A stretch of DNA of 64,000 nucleotides from Closterium sp. Naga37s-1 (Eukaryota; Streptophyta; Zygnematophyceae; Desmidiales; Closteriaceae). Positions 20,551 to 30,743 of this stretch are shown piece after piece. The notes under the pieces are model-generated. The model was not told where the DNA came from, did no database searches, and saw only the letters and a list, made by a program, of their open reading frames with translations. The stretch spans positions 2,586,001 through 2,650,000 of the forward strand of contig CANJKZ010001237.1 of NCBI GenBank assembly GCA_947471745.1, given 5' to 3'. The position numbers were made by a program, and so were the translations under genes. The first letter of the stretch is position 1; the number at the start of each line of letters is the position of its first letter.

Positions 20551-21369
20551 TGTTATAGTCACAATAGCCTTGAATGTGCCTAAAACGAAAGATAGAGTGC
20601 ACAGACGGATTTCTGCACAGCGGCTTCAAACGTTGATAGCGTTCTGCTCACAGCTGCAAATGACTTGATTCAAATTGGATCTGGAGCGTCTTGATGTCGC
20701 CTACAATACGCAATTTAGATTGCACGATTTGATAAAGAATTGACGACACAGCGTCGGTTTGAACGAACGGTACTATGGCAGCCACTATAGTCTTAGAACA
20801 CAAGATAGGAAGAGTTACGAGTTGGGAATGACTCCCAGCTCCTACAAACCCCAAGAGCCGAGGTACAGTGATGTGGAACAGTGCCACACTGTCCCCAACC
20901 ACGAAAGGTCTCGAAACTACCCTTCACTAGGGCCTACACCAAGTGAAATGTTACACTACACAAAGTAATGTAACTATCTTCAATATCTTGAGGTGTACCC
21001 TTTTGGCAAGCTTCGAAATCACTTGAGGCTTGACACCAAGGCTCGGGCTCTTCATCACAAACTCATCCTTGAGTTCTTGATGGGTCTGCTGCACACACCT
21101 GCGACACGCCGAACGTTCGACACAGGACAAAATAGAAACCGCGCACGACAAAATAGAAACCGCGCGCGAGACACAAACGACCGCGTAACACGCGTCTAGC
21201 GATAACTCGCTATTGACTCGACACACACACTCGACATCATGACTCAACATTCACACACAATTATAAGCATGAAATATATATTATCCCATGCCCTCATACC
21301 ATTCCATACACACACACATTCACGCACACGGACAACAAGCCGAGTGCAAACCGTAGGGTTGCACCAACA
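20551..21369 (-). repeat. E4 5' LTR (819 bp, right copy)
   Basis: It is the same length as the left copy with about nine substitutions, several clustered near 20690-20720. Confidence 0.96.
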
Positions 21370-22073
21370 CGAGTCTCGTTGCTTCTTTCGCCTCGACGAT
21401 CTGTATCGTGTGGAGCATGGTGAGCACATGACGACTCCAGACTGGCTCGTCTTGCTGAAGAAGGACATATATGTTTTTTTCTTGTGACTGGGTTGTGATC
21501 CATGCTGGCATGTATGCGATGTATGCTGCTTGTGCTAGTGTTGAGGACGAGTGTTACTCGTGTGTGCCTATTGGTGCTAGGGTAGAGGCTGCTAGTGTTG
21601 GTGCTTTTGACTCAGCTAGCACAGGTGCAGAGCCTGAGGAGGCCTTGCCCACTTTTACTCTCGACTCAGGCGCGTCTCGTTGCTTCTTCCGCGAGAGCAC
21701 CACATTCACACTGGCCGACCCCTCCGGGGGCCCGGTAGTCGCGCGTGGTGCTACTGTTCTCCCTTGTCCGGCGGCCCCTTCCGGCCTCCTCACAGGTCTC
21801 CACCTCCCCTCGTTCGCTAAGAACTTGGTGGCTACCTCTGTCACCCAGCCTGGAGGAGAGCTCGTGGCGATCTTTACGGACTCGCGCACAGGTCAGCACC
21901 TCGCCACGTTCACTCGGGGGCCTGGGTTTGGCCTACACACTGACCACTGAGTTCGCACTGGTAGCTGAGTCAGGTCAGATAGCTGCGTCGGTTGAGGTCC
22001 CTGCGTCTTGCTCATGTCGTCTCCTCACGCACCAGACTCTCCTCTGGCACCACCGTCTTGGCCACCCCTCCTT
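21370..22073 (+). pseudogene. E3 gag end, protease and start of integrase zinc region
   Basis: This E3 segment lies between E4 and E5. It resumes with RCFFRLDDLYR, then shows stops near 21484. The frame at 21471-21950 holds protease TFTLDSGASRCFF with DSGA intact. A frameshift near 21930 moves to the frame that reads LTHQTLLWHHRLGHPS, where E5 is inserted. The last five bases TCCTT are the E5 target duplication. The E3 reading continues at 38137. Confidence 0.9.
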
Positions 22074-22206
22074 TGTCAGAACTATACATTTATATGCTCT
22101 ACGCTGTAGTGGGGCACTCCTTATGGGGTACAGCCCAAATTAGGTTTTGCTATACAAACCCTGTACTGCTGTCATTCTAGTCATTCCTTCTTTCCTATTT
22201 CTGACA
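22074..22206 (+). repeat. E5 5' LTR (133 bp)
   Basis: It starts TGTCAGAACT and ends TTCTGACA. The pentamer TGTCA/TGACA forms the inverted LTR ends. Confidence 0.95.
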
Positions 22207-22218
22207 TGGTTTCAGAGC
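22207..22218 (+). promoter_or_regulatory. E5 primer binding site
   Basis: TGGTTTCAGAGC, one mismatch to the initiator-Met tRNA site, directly after the LTR. E7 has nearly the same variant. Confidence 0.85.
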
Positions 22219-22861
22219 AGGTTCCCTAGTGGGAACGTTTTTTTTTAGGGCCCACCACGATAATTTTTTTCCTGCCCTGCCCGAAGCGCGCCTCGCGCCT
22301 GCATCACCTGCGCCGTCGCGCGCCCTGCCCTACTGCCGCCCGTAGCGGCCCTGCCCTCCCGGCCCGTCGCGGCCCTGCCCTAACGGCCCGTCGCGGCCCT
22401 GACCTAGCCGCCCGTCGCGGCCCTGCCCTGTCGCCGCCCTTCGCGGCCTGACCTAGCAGCCCGTCGCGGCCTGACCTAGCCGCCCGTCGCGGCCCTGCCC
22501 TGCCGCCCCCAGTTGCGGCCCTGACCTCGCTGCCCGTAGCGGCCCTGCCCTCAGCCGCTCGTCGCGGCCCTGCTCTACCGCCGCCCCGTCGCGGCCCTGC
22601 CCTGCAGCCGCCTTGTCGCGGCCCTGCCCTACAGCCGCTCTGTTGCGGCCCTGACCTAACCGCCCGCCTGCCTGCCGCGCCGCGTCGCCCAGCCGAGCCG
22701 CGCCGCCCAGCCGAGCCGCGTCGCCCTGCCGAGCCGCGCCGCCTTGCCGAGCCGCGCCGCCCTGCCCTACTGAGCCGCGCTGCCCTGCCCGCGCTGCTCC
22801 TGCTGCTACTGCTGCTTCTGCTGCTACTGCTGCTCCTGCTACTACTGCTGCTACTGCAGCC
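22219..22861 (+). repeat. E5 GC-rich repeated leader
   Basis: Many imperfect copies of a unit around CCCGTCGCGGCCCTGCCCT (about 25-30 bp) fill 22320-22650, then GAGCCGCG words and a run of CTGCTACTGCTG just before the gag ATG. No gene is supported on either strand. Confidence 0.75.
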
Positions 22862-24476
22862 ATGGCTAGCCCTACTGTTCTTACCTTTGATACTGAGGGT
22901 CGTGCGGTTGATTTCGACGTTTGGGTATATGACCTGCAGCTCTTTCTTCAGTGCGACTCTAGGGACGGAGTTTCGCTTTTCGATCACACGTCCAGCACCT
23001 CTGTTGCACCGGCTGCCACTGCTGACAGTACGGTTCGCTCGCAGTGGACTACTCGTGACGTTGTTGCTCGCCTTGCTGTTCGTAGTCACCTGCCGTCTGC
23101 TGAGCGCGCGCACTTTGGCCAGTACAAGACTGCTAAGTCTTTGTATGACGCTGTCGTAGCGCGCTACTCCTCCCCTGCCACTGCTGCCCTCAGCCGCCTC
23201 ATGATGCCGTACTTGTTCCCTGACCTGGCCGCCTTTGCCACAGTCGCTGACCTCATCACTCACCTCCGCACTAGTGACACCCGCTACCGCGCAGCGCTTC
23301 CCTCCGAGTTCTGCGCCAAGAACCCCCCCCCCATGTATATCACCCTCTTCTACCTCGTCACACGTCTCCCTGACTCTCTTCGCTCAATCAGGGACCACTT
23401 TCTCTCCCTTTGCCCCACCGAGCTCACCGTTGACCTGCTCGAGGAGCGCCTCACTGCAGCCGAGACTAGCATAGTCGATGTAGGAGCTTCTTGCGGCGAC
23501 CATCGCACCCCTTTCTTTGAGGGGTGTTCCCCCTCCCCCCTGCTGCCCTCTGTTGCTTCTACTGCTGCTGTCGACCTCGTTGGCACTGAGGAGGTCGGGG
23601 CTGCGTCTGCTCCTAGTGGGAGGCGCCGCAGCGGCAAGGGCAAAGGGAGCAAGGGTGGTGGAGGGGACGGCGGGGGCGGCGGTGGTGGCGGTGGAGGAGG
23701 CGGAGGGGGTGGGGGTGGAGGTGGGGGTGGTGGCGGGAGTGGGGGCGTCGGTGGCGGCGGTGGAGGTGGTGGCGGCAGCGGCAGCGGCAGTGGGGGTGGC
23801 GGCGGCGGTGGTGCTGGTCGGGGTAGAGCTGCGCAGCGTGGAGGCTTTGGCGTTAGCCAGCGATAGCAGCAGCCGCGTTCCCGTGAGGCCCCGTCGCCCC
23901 AGCAGCTTCGTGAGTGGTACGCTGGGCGTGGGAGGTCTGCGGGTGCTGGTCCCTGCGCTTACGTTCTCCGCACCGGCGGGCGCCGTAGGGAGACGTGCGG
24001 GCTGCCACACACGACACAGCGCTGTTTCGGTCGCCTGTCTGACGCCTAGCGCGCACAGTTTCCTGACGCCGTTGAGCTCCCTCGCTGGGGTGATCTGCTT
24101 AGGTCTAGTGTTGCTATCTTTGATCTTGATTTCGATGCTATCCTTGCTGCCATGTATGCTGTGACTGATAGTGCTGAGGGTGACTGTTACCTGTGTGTTC
24201 CGCCCGACCCGGGCATTGAGGCTGCTGCTCCAGGTGCTAGTGAGTCTGCTGCTCCAGGTGCTAGTGAGTCTGCTGCTCCAGGTGCTGGTGAGTCTGCTCT
24301 CTCTGGTACTGCGCCTGCTGAGGCCTTGCACACCTTCACGCTTGACTTAGGTGCTTCCCGCTCCTTCTTTCGCGACAGCACCACACTCACGCCGCTCAGT
24401 CAGCCGGTTGCAGTCTCCCTGGTGGACCCCTCTGGGGGCCCAGACCTTGCGCACTCCTCCACGGTTCTGCCGTGTC
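22862..24476 (+). pseudogene. E5 gag and protease start, interrupted by E6
   Basis: Gag starts MASPTVLTFDTEG at 22862. The core is intact to a glycine tract at about 23650-23815. TAG at 23864-23866 replaces a Gln codon, and TAG at 24047-24049 replaces Trp (SDAW in relatives). Between them lie the SPQQLREWY module and the finger CAYVLRTG..CGLPHTTQRC. Protease reads DLGASRSFF where relatives have DSGAS, so the Ser next to the catalytic Asp is Leu. E6 enters at 24477, and reading resumes after 25961. Confidence 0.93.
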
Positions 24477-24619
24477 TGTCAGGATGTTATAATTTTCTAG
24501 CCTGCAGTGGGGTACTCCATAGCGAGTATAACCCAATTAGGGTTTCCTATATGTATCTCAACTGCTGCTAGTGCAAACCCTCCTTTGCTCATTTCTATTT
24601 CTGCCTGCTAATCTTGATA
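24477..24619 (+). repeat. E6 5' LTR (143 bp)
   Basis: It starts TGTCAGGATG and ends CTTGATA where the 3' copy has CTTGACA. Confidence 0.93.
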
Positions 24620-24631
24620 TGATATCAGAGC
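24620..24631 (+). promoter_or_regulatory. E6 primer binding site
   Basis: TGATATCAGAGC differs by one base from the initiator-Met tRNA site and directly follows the LTR. Confidence 0.88.
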
Positions 24632-25791
24632 AGGTCGACCCTCCTGGGTCGATCCTGTGGGTGGGCCCCACCCGATGCTTCCGCTGCTCTACTGCTGTCG
24701 CGCTCCCCGGGCGCGCGACCCTTTCTTCCTGCCGCGCGCTCGGAGCACGCGGCGTTTTTCATCCCGCCGTGCGCTCGGGGCGTGCGGCGGTTTTCTGCCC
24801 GCCGTGCGCCCCGCGGCGCGCGGCGGTTTCCTGCTTCGCGCGGCGGTTTTCTGCCCGTCGTGGCGCCCCCGGGGACCTGCGCGCTACCCCCCGTCGCCTG
24901 TCGCGGCGCCCTAGGGACCCGCGCGTCGCCCTCCTCCCGTCGCCTCGTCGCGGCGCCCTGGGGGCCCGCGCTTCCCCCCCTCCCGTCGCCTCGTCGCGGC
25001 ACCTTGGGGGCCCGCGCGCCGCCTCCTCCCGTCGCCTCGTCGCGGCGCCTTGGGGGCCCGCGCGCGGCCCCTCCCGTCGCCCGTCGAGCCGCCCTCGGGG
25101 GCCCGTGCGTGGCCCCCCTCCCGTCACCCGCCGTGGCGCCCTCGGGGGGCCCGCGCCCTGCTCCTTCGTGGCGCCCAGGAGACCCCCCCGCCGCCCCCCT
25201 TTCCCTCCGTGAACCGCCCCTGCTGCTTCCCGCGCTCCTGCCTGCGTTAGGGTTTGGGGGTGGCGGGCATGGGGGTGACCGGTGTGGGTAACCTACTGCT
25301 CCTCCTCCTCCTCCGTCTCCCACTGCTGCAGCTGCCGCTAAGGGGGGTGGGTGTGTGGGAGCCGAGGGTTTAGGGTTTAAGGGGGGTGCCGTGGGAGTGG
25401 AGCTAGGGTTTCAGCAGGGGGTGTGTGAAAGGGGGGTGGGACAGTTGGGGGAGGTTGAGCGGAGGCTGCCGTCTTGTCGTCCGCAGCACCTGTAGTCCGG
25501 GGCGCTGTCCTGGTAGCCCAGAGAGACTGCTGCGCCTGTCGCCCGTGTGTCCGTTGCTCCTGCCGCTCCTCGTAGCCGCCGAGCCAGTTTCTCTAGTAGT
25601 CCGGGGCGCTGTCCCGGTAGCCACTGTGCCAGCCGCTCCTGTTGCCCGTGTGTCTGCAGCTTCAGCCGTCGCCTCCTATCTTCTCTCCTCTTACAGTCCC
25701 GCCTCCTCCTCCTCACTTGCCCTTTGTGAATGCCTCTAGCTTTGCTTGCACTTGTGAACCTGCTCTATGACTGCTTGCTCTGCTGATTATA
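24632..25791 (+). other. E6 internal region without coding capacity
   Basis: The left half is GC-rich repeats around GCGGCGGTTTTCTGCCCG and CGTCGCCTCGTCGCGGCGCC, like the leaders of the autonomous elements. The right half includes a block with GTAGTCCGGGGCGCTGTCC that occurs twice (near 25494 and 25598). The ending resembles the 3' untranslated part of relatives. Open frames on both strands are compositional and match no retroelement protein. Confidence 0.8.
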
Positions 25792-25811
25792 CCCCACTTT
25801 GACTATGGGGG
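25792..25811 (+). promoter_or_regulatory. E6 polypurine tract in a hairpin
   Basis: CCCCA, then ten bases, then TGGGG(G) form a 5-bp stem just before the 3' LTR, matching the autonomous relatives. Confidence 0.7.
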
Positions 25812-25813
25812 TG

Positions 25814-25956
25814 TGTCAGAATGATATAATTGTCTAGCCTGCAGTGGGGTACTCCATAGCGAGTACAACCCAATTATGGTTTCCTATATGTATCTCAACT
25901 GCTGCTAGTGCAAACCCTCCTTTGCTCATTTCTATTTCTGCCTGCTAATCTTGACA
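25814..25956 (+). repeat. E6 3' LTR (143 bp)
   Basis: It starts TGTCAGAATG and ends CTTGACA, followed by the GTGTC duplication and by E5 protease sequence. Confidence 0.93.
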
Positions 25957-25961
25957 GTGTC

Positions 25962-27355
25962 CGGCGGCCCCATTTGGCTCACTATCGGGTCTTCACCTCC
26001 CCTCGTTCTCTACGAACTTGGTGAGTGGAGCTGACCTCCAGGACGTGTGGGTTGACCAGTTCACTCCTGGAGGTCAGCGTGTGACCCACTGTACGTGTAC
26101 TCGGACGGGCCGCCACCTGGCCACGTTCACCCGTCGGCCTGGGTCGAGCCTGTGCACACTGACTACTATGTCTCCTCTGGTTGCTGCGTCTGGTCAGGAA
26201 GCCGCGTCTGGTCAGGTGTTTGCTGCAGCGTCCAGGTCTGGTCCGGAGTCTGCCCCATGCTCGTGTCGTCTCCTGTCTCACCAGACTCTCCTTTGGCACC
26301 ACCGCCTTGGTCACCCCTCCCTGCCTCGTCTTTGAGGTATGGCCTCCCGTACCCTTGTCTCTGGTCTCCCCGGGTCTCTCCCTCCCCTCCCACCGGGGCC
26401 TGCCCCTACCTGTGTTCCTTGCGTCGAGGGACGGCAGCGCGCCGCTCCTCACTCCTCCGAGTTCCCTCCGACGGAGGCTCCCCTGCAGACTCTCCACATG
26501 GACGTGTGGGGCCCAGCCCGCGTCCGTGGACAGGGTCACGAGCGTTACTTTCTGCTGGTCGTTGACGACTACTCGCGTTACACCACAGTCTTCCCCTTGC
26601 GCCGCAAGGGTGAGGTCACTGAGGTGTTGATCGACTGGATCCGCGGTGCTCGTCGCCAGCTCAGCAAGAGTTTTGGCTCGGACCTTCCTGTTCTGCGTCT
26701 GCACTCAGACAGAGGTGGTGAGTTTTCCTCCGACCTTCTGAGGGCTTTCTGTCGTGCGGAGGGCATCCGCCAGACGTTCACGCTTCCGGCCTCTCCACGG
26801 CAAAATGGGATTGCTGAGCGCCGCATTGGCATGGTCATGGACGTCGCTCGTACGTCCATGATCCATGCAGCTGCTCCCCATTTTCTGTGGCCGTTCGCGG
26901 TTCAGTACGCTGCGCATCAGATCAACCTTCAGCCTCGTGTCTCCTTGCTGGAGACCACACCTGCTCTGCGGTGGACGGGGAAGGTTGGCGATGCGTCTGT
27001 GTTCCGTGTCTGGGGATCTCGAGCTTTTGTCCGCGATTCTTCCGCAGACAAGCTGTCCTCCCGTGCTGCTCCCTGCGTCTTCCTTGGCTTCCCCCCTGAC
27101 GCGCCTGGTTGGCAGTTTTACCACCCCACCTCGCGCCGTGTTCTGTCCTCTCAGGACGTCACGTTTGACGAGTCGGTATCTTACTACCGTCTCTTTCCCT
27201 ACCGCACTGCCCCTCTCCCCCCCCCCGCCGCTCTTCCTAGTACCAGGTACTCCTCCGGTAGACCCCCTCCCCCCTCAGGGTCCTGCCCTCTCAGGTGTGT
27301 CCCAGGTAGACCCTGTCGAGCCTGTCGAGGTAGCTGTCGACTCTGGTGCTGCTAG
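25962..27355 (+). pseudogene. E5 protease end and integrase, frameshifted at the end
   Basis: It continues the protease C-terminal part (GLHLPSFSTNLVSGADLQ), has a TGA at about 26334-26336 where relatives read LRGM, then the integrase: zinc region HHRLGHP and CVPC; core D (LHMDVWGP), D (LHSDRGGEF) and E (QNGIAERR), all intact. The C-terminal part ends YYRLFPYRTAPLPP. A run of 10 C at 27218-27227, against 9 in E9 and E10, adds one base and shifts the frame, so this frame stops at 27355 in the wrong register. Confidence 0.93.
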
Positions 27356-28194
27356 GGGTGCTGAGCCTGCGGGTGCGGGGCTTGGGGGTGCAGAGCCTGG
27401 TGTTGCTGAGTCTGGCAGTGCGGAGCCTGGGGATGCTGAGCCTGAGCGTGCGGAGCCTGGGGGTGCTGAGCCTGGAGGTGCTGAGTCTGGGGGTGCTGAG
27501 CCTGGGGGTGCTGAGCCTGAGCGTGCTGAGCCTGGAGGTCCTCCGGGTGTCTTGTCACGGCGGGAGCCACACTCTTCACAGCAGGTGCGCGAGTGGTTTG
27601 CTCGGCGCTGGAGCCGTGCTGCTGGAGCTGGGGGGGCTACCGCTGGAGGTACTGCTGGTGCTGGAGCTGCTGGAGCTGGAGGTGCTGCTAGAGCTGGAGC
27701 TGCTGGAGGTCCTGCTGGTGCTGCAGCTGCCGGAGGTGCTCGTATTTAAGGTACTGGAGCTGCTGGAGCAGGAGCTGCTGGAGGTACTGCTGGTGCTGGA
27801 GCTGCTGGAGGTGCTGGAGCTACTGGTCCCGGAGGTGCTCGTACTGGAGGTACTGGAGCGACTGCAGCTGGTGGTGCTGCAGGAGTTGGAGCTGGAGGCG
27901 CTGGAGCTGTTGCTACTAGAGGTGCTGCTGGAGCTGGAGCTGCTGGAGGTGCTAGAGTTGGTGGTTCTACAGGAGTTGGACCTGGAGACCCTGGAGCTGG
28001 GGGTACTGGTGCTGTCTCTGCTGGTTCTGGAGGCACTACGCGGCCGCGGCCGTACTTCGTTCCTCTCCTTCAGCAGGTTCTTGGTCTCCCACTGTCTACT
28101 GGTCCTACTCCTCCCTTACTGTGTCCACCGCCTGACCAGTCGCAGTCGCAGTTACAGCCAGCCTCTCCGCTGCCTGGTCCTTCTCCTTACTCTG
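27228..28194 (+). pseudogene. E5 integrase-RT spacer, interrupted by E7
   Basis: In the frame after the C run it reads LFLVPGTPPVDPLPPQG, then GAEPG pentapeptides, a VREWFARRWSR copy of the LREW module (near 27585), then Ala/Gly repeats. A stop at 27747-27749 interrupts the repeat (TAA in place of a Gly codon). Homology continues to SPLPGPSPYS at 28194, where E7 is inserted. The last five bases CTCTG are the E7 duplication. Confidence 0.88.
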
Positions 28195-28326
28195 TGTCAG
28201 AATGAAAGAAACAGGAATGGTTGAACTAGCAGAAAGTTGGGTACAAGTAGTGAAACCCTAAAGTGTTGTACCCCATATTGACTACCCCACTACAGCCTAA
28301 ACAAGCTATAGCATATAAGTTTGACA
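28195..28326 (-). repeat. E7 3' LTR (132 bp, left copy)
   Basis: On the minus strand it starts TGTCAAAC and ends TCTGACA. It is identical to 35539-35670. Confidence 0.97.
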
Positions 28327-28328
28327 CA

Positions 28329-28349
28329 CCCCCATAGGCAAAGTGGGGG
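28329..28349 (-). promoter_or_regulatory. E7 polypurine tract in a hairpin
   Basis: The plus strand reads CCCCCA, nine bases, TGGGGG, a perfect 6-bp stem abutting the 3' LTR. Confidence 0.75.
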
Positions 28350-28553
28350 AGAACAAGAGGTCACAAGACCAGTCAAGAAAAGCAAAGCAAGCTCAGGGTG
28401 GATCTCAAGGATACCACACAAATTCCGAGCACAAGCAAGCGGTCACAAGACCAGTTCACATGCAGTTTGATAATATAACAAGAGGTACAGTGATCACAAC
28501 CTAGCAAGTGAAAGCATGCAGGTATATATATATATATCACAGTACAAGCAAAG

Positions 28554-30743
28554 TCAAGAAGTGAGCAAGTGAGGGACAGTAGGCACAAGGCCTAGAACAG
28601 TACAGAAACGCTGATGGTCACAAGGCTGAAGAGCCTTGGTGAACACATCAGCAGTGTCGGCCCGAGTGGCCACGTAAGAGAGACGAAGCTGACCACGCTG
28701 CTGCAGCTCTCGAGCATGGAAGTAGCGCAGAGCGATGTGCTTCGTTCTGTGCTCCAGTCTGTGCTCCTGACACAAGGCAAGGGCGGCCTTGTTGTCGACG
28801 TACAGCACTGGAGGAGAACGAGGCCGCTCTCCCAGGTCGGTCAGCAGGTAGGTGAGCCAGCGAAGCTCCTGGGCAGCCATGGCTGTGGCGTAGATCTCAG
28901 CCTCACAACTAGAGCTGAGAACAGAGGAAGAGCGTGTAGAACGCCAAGAAACTGAGCCAGAGCCAAGGCTGAAGGTGTAACCCTGAGACGACCGCTGAGT
29001 AGCCTGGTCGTCAGCCCAAGAAGCGTCTGAGTGTCCAGTGAGGACAACGTCGCGCCGTCCTCCAAGCACAAGCCCCATGCCCGACGTACTGCACAAGTAG
29101 CGCAACACCCTCTTAGCTGCATCCATGTGCTCCTTCCGGTGACGGCCAGGAGCGACATAGCGTGCTAGGATACTAAGCGGGTAGGCTAGGTCAGGTCGAG
29201 TGCAGGTCATCAGGTACATGAGGCAGCCCACAAGCTCTGGATATGGGCCACTCGGCTCTACGGACTCATCCGAAGGCAGAGCTGAGAGCGAGTGACCGGT
29301 AGGCAGAGGAGTGGGCTGAGGCGAGGAGTACGTGAAGCGGAAGCGCTGAAGGACCTGCTGCACCATGTGTGACTGAGTCAAGGTGATGGTGCGCTGTGCT
29401 CTGTCGCGGGTGATCCGCAAGCCAAGATAGCTTGCCAGCTCACCCAGGTCTGTGCACGTGTGTCTCTTCTGCAGCTCCGACTTCACGTGGGCGAGTGCCT
29501 CAGTGTCAGCAGTAGCAAAGACCAAGTCGTCTACGTACACGAGAACGTAGAACGGCGGCAGAGTGGTGTCGGTGCGTAGAAACAGCGACGGGTCAGCAGT
29601 AGAAGGAGCAAACCCAAGAGCAGCAAGAGTAGTCCTCAGTGTGTCGTGCCACTCACGGGGCGCCTGGCGGAGACCGTAGACTGGCCGCCGGAGGCTCCAC
29701 TGGGTACCAGGAGGGAACGACCCGGTGAAGCCAGGTGGGCGGCGCAGCCAGATCTCCTCGTGCAGGCTGCCCTGTAGGAACGCAGTGCTGAAGTCAAGGC
29801 AGTGGAGCTCGTAGTCACGCTGAGCAGCGACGTGCAGCAGCACCCGAAGAGTGGTCATCTTCGGGGTCGGGGAGAAGGTCTGGAAGAAGTCAACTCCCTC
29901 TCGCTGACTGAAGCCTCGTGCAACGTAACGCGCCTTGAAGACAGGCGGAGAACCCGGCGGCCGCTTCACCCTGAAAATCCACATGCCACTGACGATGTTC
30001 GCCCCAGGTGGGGGAACCTCGTCGACGTAGGTGCCTGTGGACTTCCAGGAAGCCATCTCTGCGTCCATGGCTGTCTGCCACTGAGAGGAGTAGAGACCCT
30101 CCATCGCCTCTGCGTAGGAGCGTGGGGTCGGGATGTCTGGTGCATCCGGGTCTCCCTCAGGGGCAATCAGCATGGACACGAGATGAGGTAAAGCAGCAGC
30201 AAAGCACTCAAACTCCTCCTGTCTGACCTCAAGGACGTCCGTGCCAAGAGCACACTCACCCCCGACTGACGGAGGACAGATAGACTCAGACTCAGCAACA
30301 AGGCTAGCGGCGTAGTCTAGACGACAGGCGGCAGCAAATTCAACAAGCTCAGCGACTAGAGCAGACGCAGCAGAGGACTCAAAGGTGGGGTCAGTGACAA
30401 CAGTGGCAAGGAGACGCGCGACAGTAGGACTGGCAGCACGAGTAAGGTCTGACGGCGGGTCGGCAACGTCAGGAAGAGAGGACGCAGGAGGAGACGGCAG
30501 AGGGACGCGCTGTGGAGCAGTGGAAGGACGCAGGGTCATATAGTGAGTGCCAAGGACAGGAGGAGGACGCTCACGTGGAGCACGACGACCAGTGCGGGCA
30601 GTGCGGACAGGCGACTCTGGACGAGACGCAGAAGACGCAGGACTAGACTCAGGCGACGGAGGACGAGACTTAGGCTCACGACGCTCCGTAAGACTACCCG
30701 ACGGCGCAGTGTAAGGAGAAGGAGCAGGCAGTGGAGAGGCAGA
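28554..30743 (-). CDS. pol: E7 reverse transcriptase and RNase H (pol C-terminal half)
   Basis: Open from the in-frame stop at 30744-30746 to the natural stop. The most upstream Met is MTLRPST at 30539. RT: MDAEMASWKSTGTYV, FKARYVARGFSQREGV, LDFSTAFLQG, VYGLRQAPREW and YVDDLVFATAD, all intact. RNase H: GHSDASWADD, CEAEIYATAMA and YVDNKAALAL, then EHRTKHIALRYFHARE and ADVFTKALQ. This half looks catalytically competent, so the upstream stops and frameshifts are what disable the element. Confidence 0.95.
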   Translation of the reverse strand, partial: SASPLPAPSPYTAPSGSLTERREPKSRPPSPESSPASSASRPESPVRTARTGRRAPRERPPPVLGTHYMTLRPSTAPQRVPLPSPPASSLPDVADPPSDLTRAASPTVARLLATVVTDPTFESSAASALVAELVEFAAACRLDYAASLVAESESICPPSVGGECALGTDVLEVRQEEFECFAAALPHLVSMLIAPEGDPDAPDIPTPRSYAEAMEGLYSSQWQTAMDAEMASWKSTGTYVDEVPPPGANIVSGMWIFRVKRPPGSPPVFKARYVARGFSQREGVDFFQTFSPTPKMTTLRVLLHVAAQRDYELHCLDFSTAFLQGSLHEEIWLRRPPGFTGSFPPGTQWSLRRPVYGLRQAPREWHDTLRTTLAALGFAPSTADPSLFLRTDTTLPPFYVLVYVDDLVFATADTEALAHVKSELQKRHTCTDLGELASYLGLRITRDRAQRTITLTQSHMVQQVLQRFRFTYSSPQPTPLPTGHSLSALPSDESVEPSGPYPELVGCLMYLMTCTRPDLAYPLSILARYVAPGRHRKEHMDAAKRVLRYLCSTSGMGLVLGGRRDVVLTGHSDASWADDQATQRSSQGYTFSLGSGSVSWRSTRSSSVLSSSCEAEIYATAMAAQELRWLTYLLTDLGERPRSPPVLYVDNKAALALCQEHRLEHRTKHIALRYFHARELQQRGQLRLSYVATRADTADVFTKALQPCDHQRFCTVLGLVPTVPHLLTS

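Larger units (their letters stand above)
14917..21369 (-). mobile_element. E4: nearly intact Ty1/copia retrotransposon
   Basis: It is 6,453 bp with two 819-bp LTRs that differ at about nine positions (1.1%) and no indels, flanked by CGAGT duplications (14912-14916 and 21370-21374). Gag and pol form one frame of about 1,580 codons broken only by one TGA. All catalytic motifs of protease, integrase, RT and RNase H are present. Its LTRs and zinc knuckle place it in a different copia lineage from the short-LTR elements around it. Confidence 0.97.
24477..25956 (+). mobile_element. E6: short non-autonomous LTR element (TRIM-like)
   Basis: It is 1,480 bp long with 143-bp LTRs, a primer binding site and a polypurine tract, but no gag or pol. 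It is flanked by GTGTC duplications (24472-24476 and 25957-25961), so it moved as a complete unit and is not a deletion made in place. The LTRs share the group core (GCAGTGGGGTACTCC) and TGTCA/TGACA ends, and differ at six positions (4.2%). It presumably used enzymes from a related autonomous element. Confidence 0.93.

Noticed and set aside
22304..23263. Arg/Gly-rich minus-strand frames in the GC-rich leaders (also 24625-25323, 34597-35362, 48895-49324, 56373-57026)
   Set aside because: Compositional: they come from leader minisatellites, with no conserved start or domain.
24477..25956. E6 as two solo LTRs or an internal deletion of E5
   Set aside because: The GTGTC duplication, a primer site and a polypurine tract of its own show a single complete insertion.
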